A stretch of DNA of 64,000 nt from an endosymbiont of Galathealinum brachiosum (GTDB lineage Bacteria > Pseudomonadota > Gammaproteobacteria > SZUA-229). Under the pieces are notes generated by a model. That model saw only the letters and a list, made by a program, of their open reading frames with translations, was not told the origin of the DNA and made no database searches. Positions 47,856 to 57,825 of the stretch are shown in pieces; position 1 is the first letter of the stretch; each line of letters begins with the position of its first letter. Both the position numbers and the translations under genes were made by a program. The stretch is from contig QFXC01000003.1 in NCBI GenBank assembly GCA_003349885.1, positions 112,196-176,195 of the forward strand, read 5' to 3'.

Positions 47856-49565
47856 TTAGTGAATGATCCATTCGCTCTTTTTTACCAGGTTTTGTTGTTC
47901 GTCTTTATCAAGTTTTACAATATAACTGCCTTTGGATGCATAACGTTGGCCAGGCCCGAATGTTAAACGAGGGAAAACAGGTATTGCGTAATCCTGATCA
48001 TGCATCATATCGAAATTTTCAATAAAATAATCTCTGAAAAATTCACTGCGCATATGTGAAATAGCACCCGGCAACATCCATCCAAGAAAATACATCTGTG
48101 ACTGAATGTCCAGATTAGTGACAGGGATTTTACGGTTATTAAGCCAGCGTTTTACTATTTTAATTTTTCTTAAATTATCTTCAGGCAGGTCTCGGGGGTA
48201 GGTAAAATAAGTTTTATCATGTAATTTTTCTGCAATTACTGATGTGTTACCTTCCAGTTGTTTCCAGGATGCGAATAACACTCCGGGTGGTTGGGGTTGT
48301 TTTTCAAACCATTTCGTTGCAGCGCTCATATCATTGCTTTCGAGCCACAACAATATCGTATCTGTTGTCTGAACTTTAAAGGGGAGCTGCAACAGTTTTT
48401 CCTCAATTGAATCGCCCTCGTTGAGTATTACCTCTGTTATTTTAATCATCCCTTTTTTTGTCAGGTTTTCTCTGAAGCCTTGCGCCAGCATAGCTCCTTT
48501 ACCTTCTTCTTTTCTATAGATTTGTATTACGTTAGTAATCTCATTGTTTTTGATAGCGGAGCGTAAATAACGTGCAGTTGTATTCCCTTCCTGATAATAA
48601 CCTTTTGAAAGATAGAGTGTGTACCAGTCAGTACTAGAAATAACAGGCTGATCAGTAATCGGGAATATACAGGGAATTTTTTTTGTTTCACAGAAGTGGT
48701 GAATTGGATCCCAGCTTCCCTTTGCTATTCCACCTAGCATGGCAAAAACTGGTGCGTTCTGATAATAAGTCTTAAGTTGTGAGTGCCAGGTGTTCCGTGG
48801 TCCACTTAGCTCCCAGATATCAAGCTCAAACTGACGGTAGGCACCATATTGCTCGGTTTTATAGAAAGGGCCTGAGTTAGCCCTGCGTTTATGAGGGCGA
48901 GTCTGAATGTTATGGGTGTCAATATGGGCTTTTAATACGTCTAACATTGCATTTTTATCTTCGGCTGATACTCCTTCAGTGATAACAGTGGCAAATCGAA
49001 TCTTTTTTTCGTCAACTCCCGGATCATTCTCAATGGAGAGATTTTTCAGATACTCAATCAGTATTTCCATATTGCTGTCATCGATCTGGTAGCGTGGCAT
49101 AGCACGACTAAGTATTCTTCCGTCCGGGGCAATGCCCTCACGTAATAATTTCGCAAGTGTTTCACTGGTATATGAAGGTCGTGCATCTGCAGCCTGGTAT
49201 TGAGTTGGAAGAGACCAGCGTTGCGTCGCACCTGGTCCCTGTTTCTGCTTGGCTGCGTGCCAGGCACCGGTTCGTCTTCGAGGTGTAAATAATTCTTTGC
49301 CATTGATGGGCCAGGTAATAACAGAGCCCTCTATTGAACCCAGTCCACTTCTCTGGTGGCAATTCACACAGGTAAACATCCTGCCATCAACTGGAACGTC
49401 CGCAGAAACCATGGACTGTATAGGTTTCCCATTTGGCAGAATGCCTTCCCGATACATGCGCTCGCCAGATGCCTGTATTTCTTTTGATGTGATTAAGGTT
49501 TCAGCAAAGACAACTGCCTGAGAGGGGGCAAATAGAATCATCAGCATGATAGAAATTCGAAACAC
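47856..49565 (-). CDS. Fusion of monohaem cytochrome c domain and periplasmic binding-protein domain
   Basis: Exported protein of 569 residues; signal peptide ends VVFA. The first 165 residues form a cytochrome c domain with haem motif CVNCH (in MFTCVNCHQRSGLGS) and a likely Met ligand in ILSRAMPRYQ. Residues about 185-520 resemble a branched-chain amino-acid-type binding protein (Peripla_BP_6): YLSKGYYQEGNTTARYLR, IQIYRKEEGKGAMLAQGF, PPGVLFASWKQL. It is upstream of the SCO gene on the minus strand and divergent from the giant beta-helix gene. Such a fusion would couple ligand binding to electron transfer; the ligand is unknown. Confidence 0.88.
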   Translation of the reverse strand: MFRISIMLMILFAPSQAVVFAETLITSKEIQASGERMYREGILPNGKPIQSMVSADVPVDGRMFTCVNCHQRSGLGSIEGSVITWPINGKELFTPRRRTGAWHAAKQKQGPGATQRWSLPTQYQAADARPSYTSETLAKLLREGIAPDGRILSRAMPRYQIDDSNMEILIEYLKNLSIENDPGVDEKKIRFATVITEGVSAEDKNAMLDVLKAHIDTHNIQTRPHKRRANSGPFYKTEQYGAYRQFELDIWELSGPRNTWHSQLKTYYQNAPVFAMLGGIAKGSWDPIHHFCETKKIPCIFPITDQPVISSTDWYTLYLSKGYYQEGNTTARYLRSAIKNNEITNVIQIYRKEEGKGAMLAQGFRENLTKKGMIKITEVILNEGDSIEEKLLQLPFKVQTTDTILLWLESNDMSAATKWFEKQPQPPGVLFASWKQLEGNTSVIAEKLHDKTYFTYPRDLPEDNLRKIKIVKRWLNNRKIPVTNLDIQSQMYFLGWMLPGAISHMRSEFFRDYFIENFDMMHDQDYAIPVFPRLTFGPGQRYASKGSYIVKLDKDEQQNLVKKSEWIIH

Positions 49566-49730
49566 AGTTGTAATTACTCCAGGTAAAAATAGATCCGATG
49601 TTTTATTTTCTAATCATGTGCGTAGATAAGTCAAGGTTTTGGGAGGGGGGTGTTTTTTACAGCGTAAATGCTTAAGAGTGTTGGTGGATGGCGTTTTCAG
49701 AGAAAAGAAGGATTAATTCTGAGAGCATGA

Positions 49731-49746
49731 GTAGGGAAAACCCTAC
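49731..49746. promoter_or_regulatory. Palindromic candidate operator in the divergent promoter region
   Basis: Perfect inverted repeat GTAGGGAAAACCCTAC, centred about 115 bp upstream of the giant beta-helix gene and about 175 bp upstream of the divergent cytochrome fusion gene. A TTGACC at 49762-49767 lies 16 bp downstream and could be a -35 box. The position suits an activator of the copper-oxidase operon. The rest of the 288-bp gap shows a TTGATATCAA palindrome (49776-49785) and nothing else. Confidence 0.55.
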
Positions 49747-49853
49747 CATCATTATACGGGGTTGACCCACTAATCTTGATATCAATTAAACGATTTAATC
49801 AGAATCGTTAATAAAAGTAATTGATAAATGATAAATGAGGTGAGGGATATTCC

Positions 49854-52800
49854 ATGGAATACAAAAAACTGAAAATACAGTCTCATAATCCGAAGACACT
49901 AACAAGCGCACTATTTTTGTTCGTGTCTTCGGCATTAATGATTCCGAGTGTGAATGCTCTTACACTCACGGTAACAGGTGCTGATAATGCTGTTAATCCA
50001 GTGGTAGAAACACCACTTACTGGTTATCGCTGGTTGATTGAGGAGGATGGTACTTATCATGTTCCTTTAAATGCAGATGGTACTGTGCAGAGAGCTGCTG
50101 GTGTTCCCGTGATCGACCCTAACTGGCAGGTAGGTGCTGATGGTGTTACAGGAACGGCTGATGACCGTAATACGGTATCGGTGAGTTTTCATCAAAGTTA
50201 TGCGCCAGTCGTAGCCAAGGGAACGGAAGGTGTTGATGAATTTCCACCAACCTGTTCGGCTGATGTAACAGGTCCCTGCCTTGATTCTACAAAAAATTAT
50301 TTCATTTCAGTGTTGCCAGCAGATGGTTATTCAATCGGTGGTGCACCGCTTAAAGCGGGTAAAGAGGAGGTAACGGTTTTTGTTAATAGAAATCCTATTC
50401 CGACTACACAGATTACCGTTTTTGTGCATGCGGATACTGCGCCAATTAATAATGTCTGGGATCTTGGTGAGCAGGGCCTTTCCGGTTTTGCAATCATTCT
50501 TGAGGATGCGGGCGGAAAGTATGGTGCTTCAGCAGGTATACAAAGTCTTGATGCTTTCGGTAACCCGCTATGTACCAGTTATGAATATACAGATGCAAAT
50601 AACAATGGTACCCATGATGCGGGCGAACAGTTTGTAGCGGATGCGACTACGGGTGAGCCTGTAGTCGCAGTTGCCGGTGCAGGTTGCTTAACCGGTTCAG
50701 ATGGTCGAGTGACCGTTCGTAATCTGGCGCCAGGAAAATACGGTGTGATAGTAGTGCCGCCTAATGCTGTTGAAACACCTGCTGACTCGGGTAATTTCGT
50801 AAGTTCTAACTGGGTTCAAACCTCAACTATTGAGGGTACAAAGTTAATAGATGCATGGGTTAAGGCTAATGAGCCAGCTTACTTTGGTGAGTTTGGACCT
50901 CCAGGACCTCACGTTTCGGTTGGTTTTGTTCCAGCGGGTGCAAATAAGCCATATATTGATGCGACCGTATTGACTGGTGGATCTACTATCAGTGGTCAGG
51001 TAGTTAATCTGCATCTTTCTGCGCCACCTGATACGGCTTTTTATAATGGCGGTCCTTTTCCTCATACGACTCCCTGGGTTGGTTTAAATCTGGGTGCGGC
51101 AGGCCTTGGTAAAGGCGTTTATGCTGCTCGCGCGAATGAAGATGGAACGTTTGCTATTCCTAATGTGCCTCCAGGAAGTTATCAGTTAGTCGTGTGGGAC
51201 GATAATCTTGATTTACTGTTTTCCAAGAATACAGTTGTTGTAAATTCTGATGCAGCAACTCAGGCAGTTGCCGATGGCACCTGTAATGCACTTACGAGTT
51301 GTAATTTAGGTGATGTGCCTGTGTTCCAGTGGTTTGCACGTATGGAACACTATGTTTACAACGATGAAAATGAAAATGGAATCTGGGATAGTGGCGAACA
51401 GCCCATGATTGAGCAAAACGTTAATTTACGTTTTCGTGATGGTACTGTGTATCAGGCCTTTGCTACTGATGGTGAAGGTGTAGCGCCTTTTGATCAGATA
51501 TTCCCATTCTTCTCATGGTTAGTTGCAGAAGTTGACTTTGCTCGCTTTAAAGCAACAGGCATGACAAGTATTGTTGATGATGGTGGCCAGATTAACTTTG
51601 GTGACCCGCTAACTTTCGGTGATGTTCTAAATCCACAGTTACAGGCTGATGGTGAATATACACGTACCGAACTTGGCCCTGTTCTTTCTCAGGGGTTTCA
51701 GGCATTCCTTGGTCAGACTAATGTTATTCAATGGGGTAAGAAAGCTTATGCCCCAGGTGAGAACGGCGGTATTTCAGGTATGGTTATGTATGCTGTAACC
51801 CGCGCTGAAAATGATCCAGAGCTGGCTGCGGCTGAGCCATGGGAGCCGGGTATTCCACGTGTTACGGTTAATCTATACGACATCACGGGTACTACGTTAC
51901 TGGCGACAACAGAAACAGATAGTTGGGACGATAGTTTACCTACGGATTGTCAGCCAGGTGCAAACCGGGATATTTATGTTTTCCGTGATGCCCCAGCCGA
52001 TTGTTATGATGGTATGCGTGTATGGAACCAGGTTCGTCCTGGTGTATTTGATGGCGGATATGCTTTCACAGATATTTGTGAAGCGGGACTGGTTGATGGT
52101 GCTTGTGCTGCAGAGTCAGTAATAATGCCAGCAGGCCAGTATATGGTAGAAGTTGTTCCTCCATATGGTTATGAAGTTATTAAGTCACAGGATCGTAATG
52201 TTGATTTTGGTGATACTTACTTCCCTAGCCCTGAATTGTTACCCGCTGTTTGTTCAGGTGCTGACTACGTGGTGCCAGCTGAGTTAAGTCTGTTTCCAGG
52301 TGAGCCAGCTCCTTTAGCGGGTACAACCTTAAAGAACTGTGATCGTAAGACGGTTGTATTGACTGATGGTGCGAATGCAGCAGCTGATTTCTTCCTGTTT
52401 ACAGAAGTGCCTATTGCAGGGCATTTCGTTGGCTTTATCCTTGATGATACAGCGAATGAATTTGATCCAGCTTCACCACAGTTTGGTGAAAAATATGCAC
52501 CTCCATTCTTACCGGTATCAATTCGTGACTGGACTGGTCGTGAAATTTCACGCACGGTTTCGGATGAGTATGGTGTTTACAATGCACTGATTCCTTCTAC
52601 ATTCACTGAAAATCTGGGTCAGCCAAGTGGTATCTCGCCAAACATGCTGACTACCTGCATGAATGCGAAGACATTACCCAATGGTGCAGATGATCCATTG
52701 CACAATCCACAATACAGTCAGTTCTGTTATACATTCCAGTATATGCCGGGTTCTACGACGTACTTAGATACGCCTGTTGTTCCTGTTGCTGCTTTTGCTG

Positions 52801-55067
52801 GCTCTGATCAGAATCCGCTTGATTGTGAATATATTGCAGGCACACCAAAAATTAATAGTGTGAGTGTACCTGCTAATGGTGAAGGTGGTGGTCCATATAT
52901 TCCTTTAGATCAGCAGGGCAATATTGTTGCCGGCGGTATCGTTATTGACTCTATGGGATCACGTCAAGTTCCAAACCCGGCTTATGGTGGTGTTGGTAGC
53001 CTGGCTCCCAAGACTGTTGTTCGAGATTATGGTTTTGGTGGAACACAGGGCACAGTAACAATCGGTGGTGTTTCAGTTGCTATCGACAACTGGAGTGATG
53101 GCAAAATTGATGCAACGGTTGCAGGTGTTCCTGCAGGTGCTCATCAGTTAGTTGTTACTAAAGCAGATGGCACTTCTACTATTACCGGTATTACGGTACA
53201 GGTTGGTCTTCGTAATGGATCAAATGTAATTGCAGTCACTGAAGGTCCTGGAGCAATTCAGGATGCGATAAATGCTGCTGCTGCTAATGATCTTATTCTG
53301 ATAGCACCGGGTACATACAATGAAATGGTTGTTATGTGGAAACCTGTTCAGCTTCAGGGCTGGGGTGAAGGTTCTGTAACGATTGATGCTATCAAGACTC
53401 CATTTGAAAAACTGGCTGCCTGGAGAAGGCTGGTTGAAAACCTTGAAAGCAGAAATGTTATTACTCGTGCACCTGGTCAGGAATTAGGCTTTGGCGGTAT
53501 TGAGCCAGAAACATTCTTTACTGAAGAAGGTGCGGGTGTATTTGTACTGGCTAGAAGTAATGGTAATAGCAGTTATAGTTCACCTAGAAACAGGGGTTCA
53601 CGTATTGATGGCATGACTATCACCGGTGCAGATACTGGTGGCGGTGTTGTTGTTAATGGATATGCTGACTTCCTGGATATTTCCAATCTTCGAGTTGTTA
53701 ATAACAGTGCCTTCTTTGCTGGTGGTGTGCGTGTTGGTCATCCAATGCTATCAGTTCAGCAAAACGGTAACTTCTCTTACTCTGATTCAAGTAATGATAA
53801 TGTGCGTATTCATCACAATACCATTACTCAGAACGGTGGACTTGATGGTGCTGGTGGCGGTGTTGCTCTACATACGGGTTCAGATAACTACCAGGTTACT
53901 GATAACTTTGTTTGTGGCAACTTTACCAATGCAAGTGGTGCCGGTATTGCTCATTTTGGATTAAGCGAAGATGGTTTAATTCAGAACAATACGGTGTTGT
54001 TTAATGAGAACTTCAACCAGGGTAAATCTGTAAATGGTGGCGGTATTCTGATTGCGGGTTTACCTGCTTTTGGTTGCCCAATAAATCCAGATACGGGTTT
54101 ACAGGATACAGCCTGTCTAACGGATCCTGACCAGATATTAAGTCCTGGTGCAGGTTCTGTAGAAATCAACGGTAATCTGATTAAGGGTAACTCTGCGGGT
54201 GCCGGTGATGGTGCAGGTATTCGTCTGAGTCGTATCAACGGACAGGATGTAAGTGTTAGTAATCAGGGTGCTGTAAGTTTTGACTATACGGTTAATGTAA
54301 CTAACAACATTATTGTTAATAATGTTGCCGCCCTGTCGGGTGGTGGTATCTCAATACAGGATGCTATGGGCGTTAATATCGTTCATAACACGATTGCAAA
54401 TAATGATATTACATCTACAGCGAGTGGCGCGTTTGTGCCAGGTGCGCCTGAAATATCAGTAGCGCAGCCAGGTGCAGGTATTATTTCACGTGCTCATAGT
54501 GCAGATCTTGCGGGTTATCTTGTAAGCGAAGAGGCCGTTGCAGGACTTGCAGCAACAAATCTGGTTGACAATATTATCTGGCACAACAGACAGTTTTTCT
54601 GGATGAGTGATACATCTCAGACTCCTTCTGTTAATGGTTTATGTCCTGATATAAATGGTGACTCGGGTCTGACCTGTGCGGGTGGTAATGCACCGGTTTA
54701 TGATGATCTTGCAGTGGGGGCATTACCATGCACTGACTGTATATCGAGTACTACTACAGGTGCTAATCCTGGCTTCGTATCCGAGTATGTTAACGGTAAT
54801 CGTAATACCACTACGCTCATTCTTGAGGGTACAACTTCCATGCAGGCTCCTCCTGCCTTTGATGAGGGTGGTAACTTCATTCGCCTTCGTTATGGGCCGT
54901 TGACACAGACAGATACAGAGTCTGGTGTATTGCTAGGTGATTACCATATTCAGAGTAGTTCAACTGCGCTGGATGCAGGATCAGATGCTGGAATTCTTAA
55001 TGATATTGATGGCGAGCCACGAGCAGCAGGTATTGGCTTCGATATTGGTGCGGATGAGCTTCAATAA
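49854..55067 (+). CDS. Giant secreted protein: SdrD_B-like modules, IPT/TIG domain and right-handed beta-helix
   Basis: Exported protein of 1737 residues with a signal peptide (about 15-36, ending VNAL). The N-terminal 1000 residues hold several calcium-type SdrD_B/carboxypeptidase-regulatory modules (YTDANNNGTHDAGEQF, YNDENENGIWDSGEQPM, VPPGSYQLVVWDDN). An IPT/TIG-like domain is at about 1060-1125. From about 1130 a parallel beta-helix follows (DAINAAAANDLILIAPGTYNE, then many short N-rich rungs). The chain ends LNDIDGEPRAAGIGFDIGADELQ-type, given here in parts, typical of secreted beta-helix proteins. First gene of the copper-oxidase cluster. Confidence 0.85.
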   Translation: MEYKKLKIQSHNPKTLTSALFLFVSSALMIPSVNALTLTVTGADNAVNPVVETPLTGYRWLIEEDGTYHVPLNADGTVQRAAGVPVIDPNWQVGADGVTGTADDRNTVSVSFHQSYAPVVAKGTEGVDEFPPTCSADVTGPCLDSTKNYFISVLPADGYSIGGAPLKAGKEEVTVFVNRNPIPTTQITVFVHADTAPINNVWDLGEQGLSGFAIILEDAGGKYGASAGIQSLDAFGNPLCTSYEYTDANNNGTHDAGEQFVADATTGEPVVAVAGAGCLTGSDGRVTVRNLAPGKYGVIVVPPNAVETPADSGNFVSSNWVQTSTIEGTKLIDAWVKANEPAYFGEFGPPGPHVSVGFVPAGANKPYIDATVLTGGSTISGQVVNLHLSAPPDTAFYNGGPFPHTTPWVGLNLGAAGLGKGVYAARANEDGTFAIPNVPPGSYQLVVWDDNLDLLFSKNTVVVNSDAATQAVADGTCNALTSCNLGDVPVFQWFARMEHYVYNDENENGIWDSGEQPMIEQNVNLRFRDGTVYQAFATDGEGVAPFDQIFPFFSWLVAEVDFARFKATGMTSIVDDGGQINFGDPLTFGDVLNPQLQADGEYTRTELGPVLSQGFQAFLGQTNVIQWGKKAYAPGENGGISGMVMYAVTRAENDPELAAAEPWEPGIPRVTVNLYDITGTTLLATTETDSWDDSLPTDCQPGANRDIYVFRDAPADCYDGMRVWNQVRPGVFDGGYAFTDICEAGLVDGACAAESVIMPAGQYMVEVVPPYGYEVIKSQDRNVDFGDTYFPSPELLPAVCSGADYVVPAELSLFPGEPAPLAGTTLKNCDRKTVVLTDGANAAADFFLFTEVPIAGHFVGFILDDTANEFDPASPQFGEKYAPPFLPVSIRDWTGREISRTVSDEYGVYNALIPSTFTENLGQPSGISPNMLTTCMNAKTLPNGADDPLHNPQYSQFCYTFQYMPGSTTYLDTPVVPVAAFAGSDQNPLDCEYIAGTPKINSVSVPANGEGGGPYIPLDQQGNIVAGGIVIDSMGSRQVPNPAYGGVGSLAPKTVVRDYGFGGTQGTVTIGGVSVAIDNWSDGKIDATVAGVPAGAHQLVVTKADGTSTITGITVQVGLRNGSNVIAVTEGPGAIQDAINAAAANDLILIAPGTYNEMVVMWKPVQLQGWGEGSVTIDAIKTPFEKLAAWRRLVENLESRNVITRAPGQELGFGGIEPETFFTEEGAGVFVLARSNGNSSYSSPRNRGSRIDGMTITGADTGGGVVVNGYADFLDISNLRVVNNSAFFAGGVRVGHPMLSVQQNGNFSYSDSSNDNVRIHHNTITQNGGLDGAGGGVALHTGSDNYQVTDNFVCGNFTNASGAGIAHFGLSEDGLIQNNTVLFNENFNQGKSVNGGGILIAGLPAFGCPINPDTGLQDTACLTDPDQILSPGAGSVEINGNLIKGNSAGAGDGAGIRLSRINGQDVSVSNQGAVSFDYTVNVTNNIIVNNVAALSGGGISIQDAMGVNIVHNTIANNDITSTASGAFVPGAPEISVAQPGAGIISRAHSADLAGYLVSEEAVAGLAATNLVDNIIWHNRQFFWMSDTSQTPSVNGLCPDINGDSGLTCAGGNAPVYDDLAVGALPCTDCISSTTTGANPGFVSEYVNGNRNTTTLILEGTTSMQAPPAFDEGGNFIRLRYGPLTQTDTESGVLLGDYHIQSSSTALDAGSDAGILNDIDGEPRAAGIGFDIGADELQ

Positions 55068-55092
55068 CCTGGAGTCGTTTACATGGACAAAT

Positions 55093-55114
55093 CCCGCCGG
55101 CATTGATCGGCGGG
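55093..55114 (+). other. Intercistronic hairpin
   Basis: Perfect 7-bp GC-only stem CCCGCCG/CGGCGGG with an 8-base loop, between the beta-helix gene and the first multicopper oxidase. It lacks a T-tract, so it is more likely an mRNA stability or attenuation element than a full terminator. Confidence 0.55.
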
Positions 55115-55142
55115 AGATTGCTCAAACTAGAGGTAAATACAA

Positions 55143-56405
55143 ATGAAAAAAGATCATATTAAAATAGCGTTGCTTCCTCTGGCCATTGGCCTGATTTTTG
55201 GATCATCACATCTTTCTGCTGCGGTGCAGGTACAGTGCCCAGGTGACAGAGATGGTAGCGCAGTTATAGGGGATGCAGGAGGCGAGACAGCCAACCCTGA
55301 TATCAAGTGCATGCATCTGTCTGCAGGAGATGGTTATGCAACCATGGGTGACGGCACGTCGAGTTATATTTTTAGTTTCGCTGATGTAACAGGTTTGCCT
55401 ACGAAGACAAAAGCTCAGAAGGACGCCATGATTCAAGCGGGTATGCTAGCGCATGAATGGCCGGCGCCTACCATTGAGCTTGAAGAAGGGCAGGAATTTT
55501 ATCTTAGCCTGACTAACGTTGGTATGTTGATGCGACCTGATTTATTTGATCCGCATTCAGCTCACTTTCATGGCTTCCCACAATCGTCTACTGTTTTTGA
55601 TGGCTTACCTGAAAGTGCGTTATCTATCGGTATGGGAGCTACATTAACTTACTATTACAAACTTAATGATCCCGGTACCTATATGTACCACTGTCATGTT
55701 GAAGCAACTGAACATATGCAGATGGGAATGTTAGGTAACCTTTATATTAAAGCTGGACAGAATAAATTAGCAGCGGGTACTGATCTAAATGGATTTATCC
55801 ATCAGACAGGTAATCAGTATGCTTATAATGATGGTGATGGCTCAACTTATTATGATGTTGAGTTTCCTATTCAGTTGGGCTCTTTTGATGGCGCTTTTCA
55901 TGATGCCAGTGAAAGTACGCAGCCTCTACCTTTTGCTCTAATGAAAGATAACTACCCGATGATTAATGGTCGTGGTTATCCTCATACAGTGGATGCCAGA
56001 ACAGATACTTTCCCACCAACCCCAGGCAGTTTTGCAGGACCTGATAATCCTATCGTTCCAACGAGTCAGCCGGTTAGCTCTTTGATTACGGCAACGGCTG
56101 GCCAAAAAGTACTACTTCGTATATCTAATCTGGCAATTACACGTTTCTACACATTACAGAGTCTGGGTATTCCGATGAAGGTTGTGGGTAAAGATGCTAA
56201 ACAGCTACGCACAGCAAATGGTGTAACTAATCTTTATTACGATACCAATTCGGTGACCGTCGGTGGCGGTGAGTCATTTGACGTTATTCTGGATACTGCC
56301 GGTGTGGCAGCAGGTACTTACTATCTTTACAGTTCAAACCTCAACTACCTCAGTAACGATTCTGAAGAGTTTGGCGGCATGATGACTGAGATAATTATTA
56401 ACTGA
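55143..56405 (+). CDS. Multicopper oxidase-like protein with copper ligands only in domain 1
   Basis: Exported protein of 420 residues, signal peptide ending LSAA. Two cupredoxin domains. Domain 1 has a full type-1 site and half a trinuclear site: His138, His141 and His143 in HSAHFHG, then HCH at 183-185 with Cys184, followed by His191 and Met196. Domain 2 (about 225-420; INGRGYP and GGMMTEIIIN) keeps the fold but has no His ligand motif. On its own it lacks the other two HxH pairs needed for a trinuclear centre. The next gene supplies precisely those. It is 76 bp after the beta-helix gene. Confidence 0.88.
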   Translation: MKKDHIKIALLPLAIGLIFGSSHLSAAVQVQCPGDRDGSAVIGDAGGETANPDIKCMHLSAGDGYATMGDGTSSYIFSFADVTGLPTKTKAQKDAMIQAGMLAHEWPAPTIELEEGQEFYLSLTNVGMLMRPDLFDPHSAHFHGFPQSSTVFDGLPESALSIGMGATLTYYYKLNDPGTYMYHCHVEATEHMQMGMLGNLYIKAGQNKLAAGTDLNGFIHQTGNQYAYNDGDGSTYYDVEFPIQLGSFDGAFHDASESTQPLPFALMKDNYPMINGRGYPHTVDARTDTFPPTPGSFAGPDNPIVPTSQPVSSLITATAGQKVLLRISNLAITRFYTLQSLGIPMKVVGKDAKQLRTANGVTNLYYDTNSVTVGGGESFDVILDTAGVAAGTYYLYSSNLNYLSNDSEEFGGMMTEIIIN

Positions 56406-56427
56406 GCGAAACGGCGAGGAATATAAA

Positions 56428-57807
56428 ATGAACAGGAAAATGAATAAAAAAGTTTTACGAGGAGCGAAAGTTTCTGCCGTGTTCGCGGGGGTGTTAATGG
56501 CCCTGGGAAATACCGGTGTTAACGCTGCTATTGATGGTATTACGGGAACAACTTTTAATATGACAGCCAAAGTTGATCATATTAGTACAGCGGATGGTGG
56601 CAGTGTGCTGCTCTGGGGTTATGCAGATGATAATAATCTGTCTGGTTTTGGAACGCGCGCCCAGTATCCGGCACCTACATTGATTGTTAACCAGGGTGAT
56701 ACGGTTACGATTAATTTGAAAAATAACCTGAGTGTGACAACCGGTAATGTACCGAATGTGTCTATGGTTTTTCCAGGGCAGGATGTTTCTGCATCCTGTA
56801 CAACGGGAGCTTGCCCGCAGGGTACTCTGGCTATGGAAGCTGAAGCAGACGGTGACGTGGTGAGTTATACCTTTACTGCCAGTCACGCGGGTACCTATAC
56901 ATATCACAGTGGTACAAACCCGGGTCTACAGGTTGAAATGGGTTTAACGGGTGCAATGATTGTCCGTCCTGCAACCAGTGGGCAGGCTTATAATCATGCA
57001 GATACCGCTTATGATTATGAAGAGTTATTTTTCCTCACGGAAATGGATCCACGTATCCATACTGAAGTTGAAATGAATGGTGTAGATACACCTGCGCTAC
57101 AGGCTCTTCTCGATAATTACTTCTCAAACTACTGGTTTATTAATGGCCGAACTGCACCGGATAACTTTAGTGAAAGCTATGTTAACTGGTTACCAACTCA
57201 GCCATATAAATCCGTACCTCGCATGCATCCCGGCGATAAGTTGTTGATGCGCGTAGTGGGAGCTGGACGTGATATGCATCCGTTCCACCATCATGGTGAG
57301 CATGCTCGCATTATTGCTAATGATGGTCGTATGTTAGAAAGTGCACCGGGCATGGGTCCTGATCTTTCTACGGAAGTATTTACCACAAAAGCGATTCCTG
57401 GCAAGACCAGTGATGGCATATTTGAGTGGACTGGTGAAGGTCTTAACTGGGATGTTTATGGTGGTTCGGATGTGTGGCCAGAAATGGCACATACCTGTAA
57501 TGGCCTGACTACAGCATCTCCTGGCTTCGATCCTGTGACCAATGAGTATTGCCCTGATCACGGTAAACCTTTCCCTGTTGTTCTACCTGAGAAACAGGAC
57601 CTGGCATTTGGTGGCTGGTGGAGTGGTAGCCCATATCTGGGTAGCCTCGCTGCTTTACCACCCGGTGAAGGTGGTCTTAATCCTAATGGTGGCTTTAGTT
57701 TTATGTGGCATTCCCACACTGAAAAAGAGCTGGCTAATTACGATATCTTCCCTGGCGGCATGATGACCATGATGATCATCGAAGCCTATAACGTGCCAAT
57801 TGATTGA
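56428..57807 (+). CDS. Multicopper oxidase-like protein with copper ligands only in domain 2
   Basis: Exported protein of 459 residues, signal peptide ending VNAA near residue 36. Domain 1 has lost its copper ligands: SMVFPGQD stands where HWHG is expected and TYHSGTNPG where HCH is. Domain 2 keeps HPFHHHG (His284, 287, 289) and HSH (428-430), with Ser429 in place of the type-1 Cys, then GGMM. It thus offers two trinuclear HxH pairs but no type-1 copper. The gap to the preceding oxidase gene is 22 bp and to the next gene 18 bp, a tight operon. Confidence 0.88.
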   Translation: MNRKMNKKVLRGAKVSAVFAGVLMALGNTGVNAAIDGITGTTFNMTAKVDHISTADGGSVLLWGYADDNNLSGFGTRAQYPAPTLIVNQGDTVTINLKNNLSVTTGNVPNVSMVFPGQDVSASCTTGACPQGTLAMEAEADGDVVSYTFTASHAGTYTYHSGTNPGLQVEMGLTGAMIVRPATSGQAYNHADTAYDYEELFFLTEMDPRIHTEVEMNGVDTPALQALLDNYFSNYWFINGRTAPDNFSESYVNWLPTQPYKSVPRMHPGDKLLMRVVGAGRDMHPFHHHGEHARIIANDGRMLESAPGMGPDLSTEVFTTKAIPGKTSDGIFEWTGEGLNWDVYGGSDVWPEMAHTCNGLTTASPGFDPVTNEYCPDHGKPFPVVLPEKQDLAFGGWWSGSPYLGSLAALPPGEGGLNPNGGFSFMWHSHTEKELANYDIFPGGMMTMMIIEAYNVPID

Positions 57808-57825
57808 TCATAGGAGAACAATGAG

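Noticed and set aside
50380..54903. Several short open frames inside the giant beta-helix gene
   Set aside because: They lie in other frames of a continuous long gene and have no start signals or domain content of their own.
55143..56405. Copper nitrite reductase
   Set aside because: The HCH motif and HxxHxH arrangement fit multicopper oxidases, and the HCA...PW...M pattern of nitrite reductase is absent.
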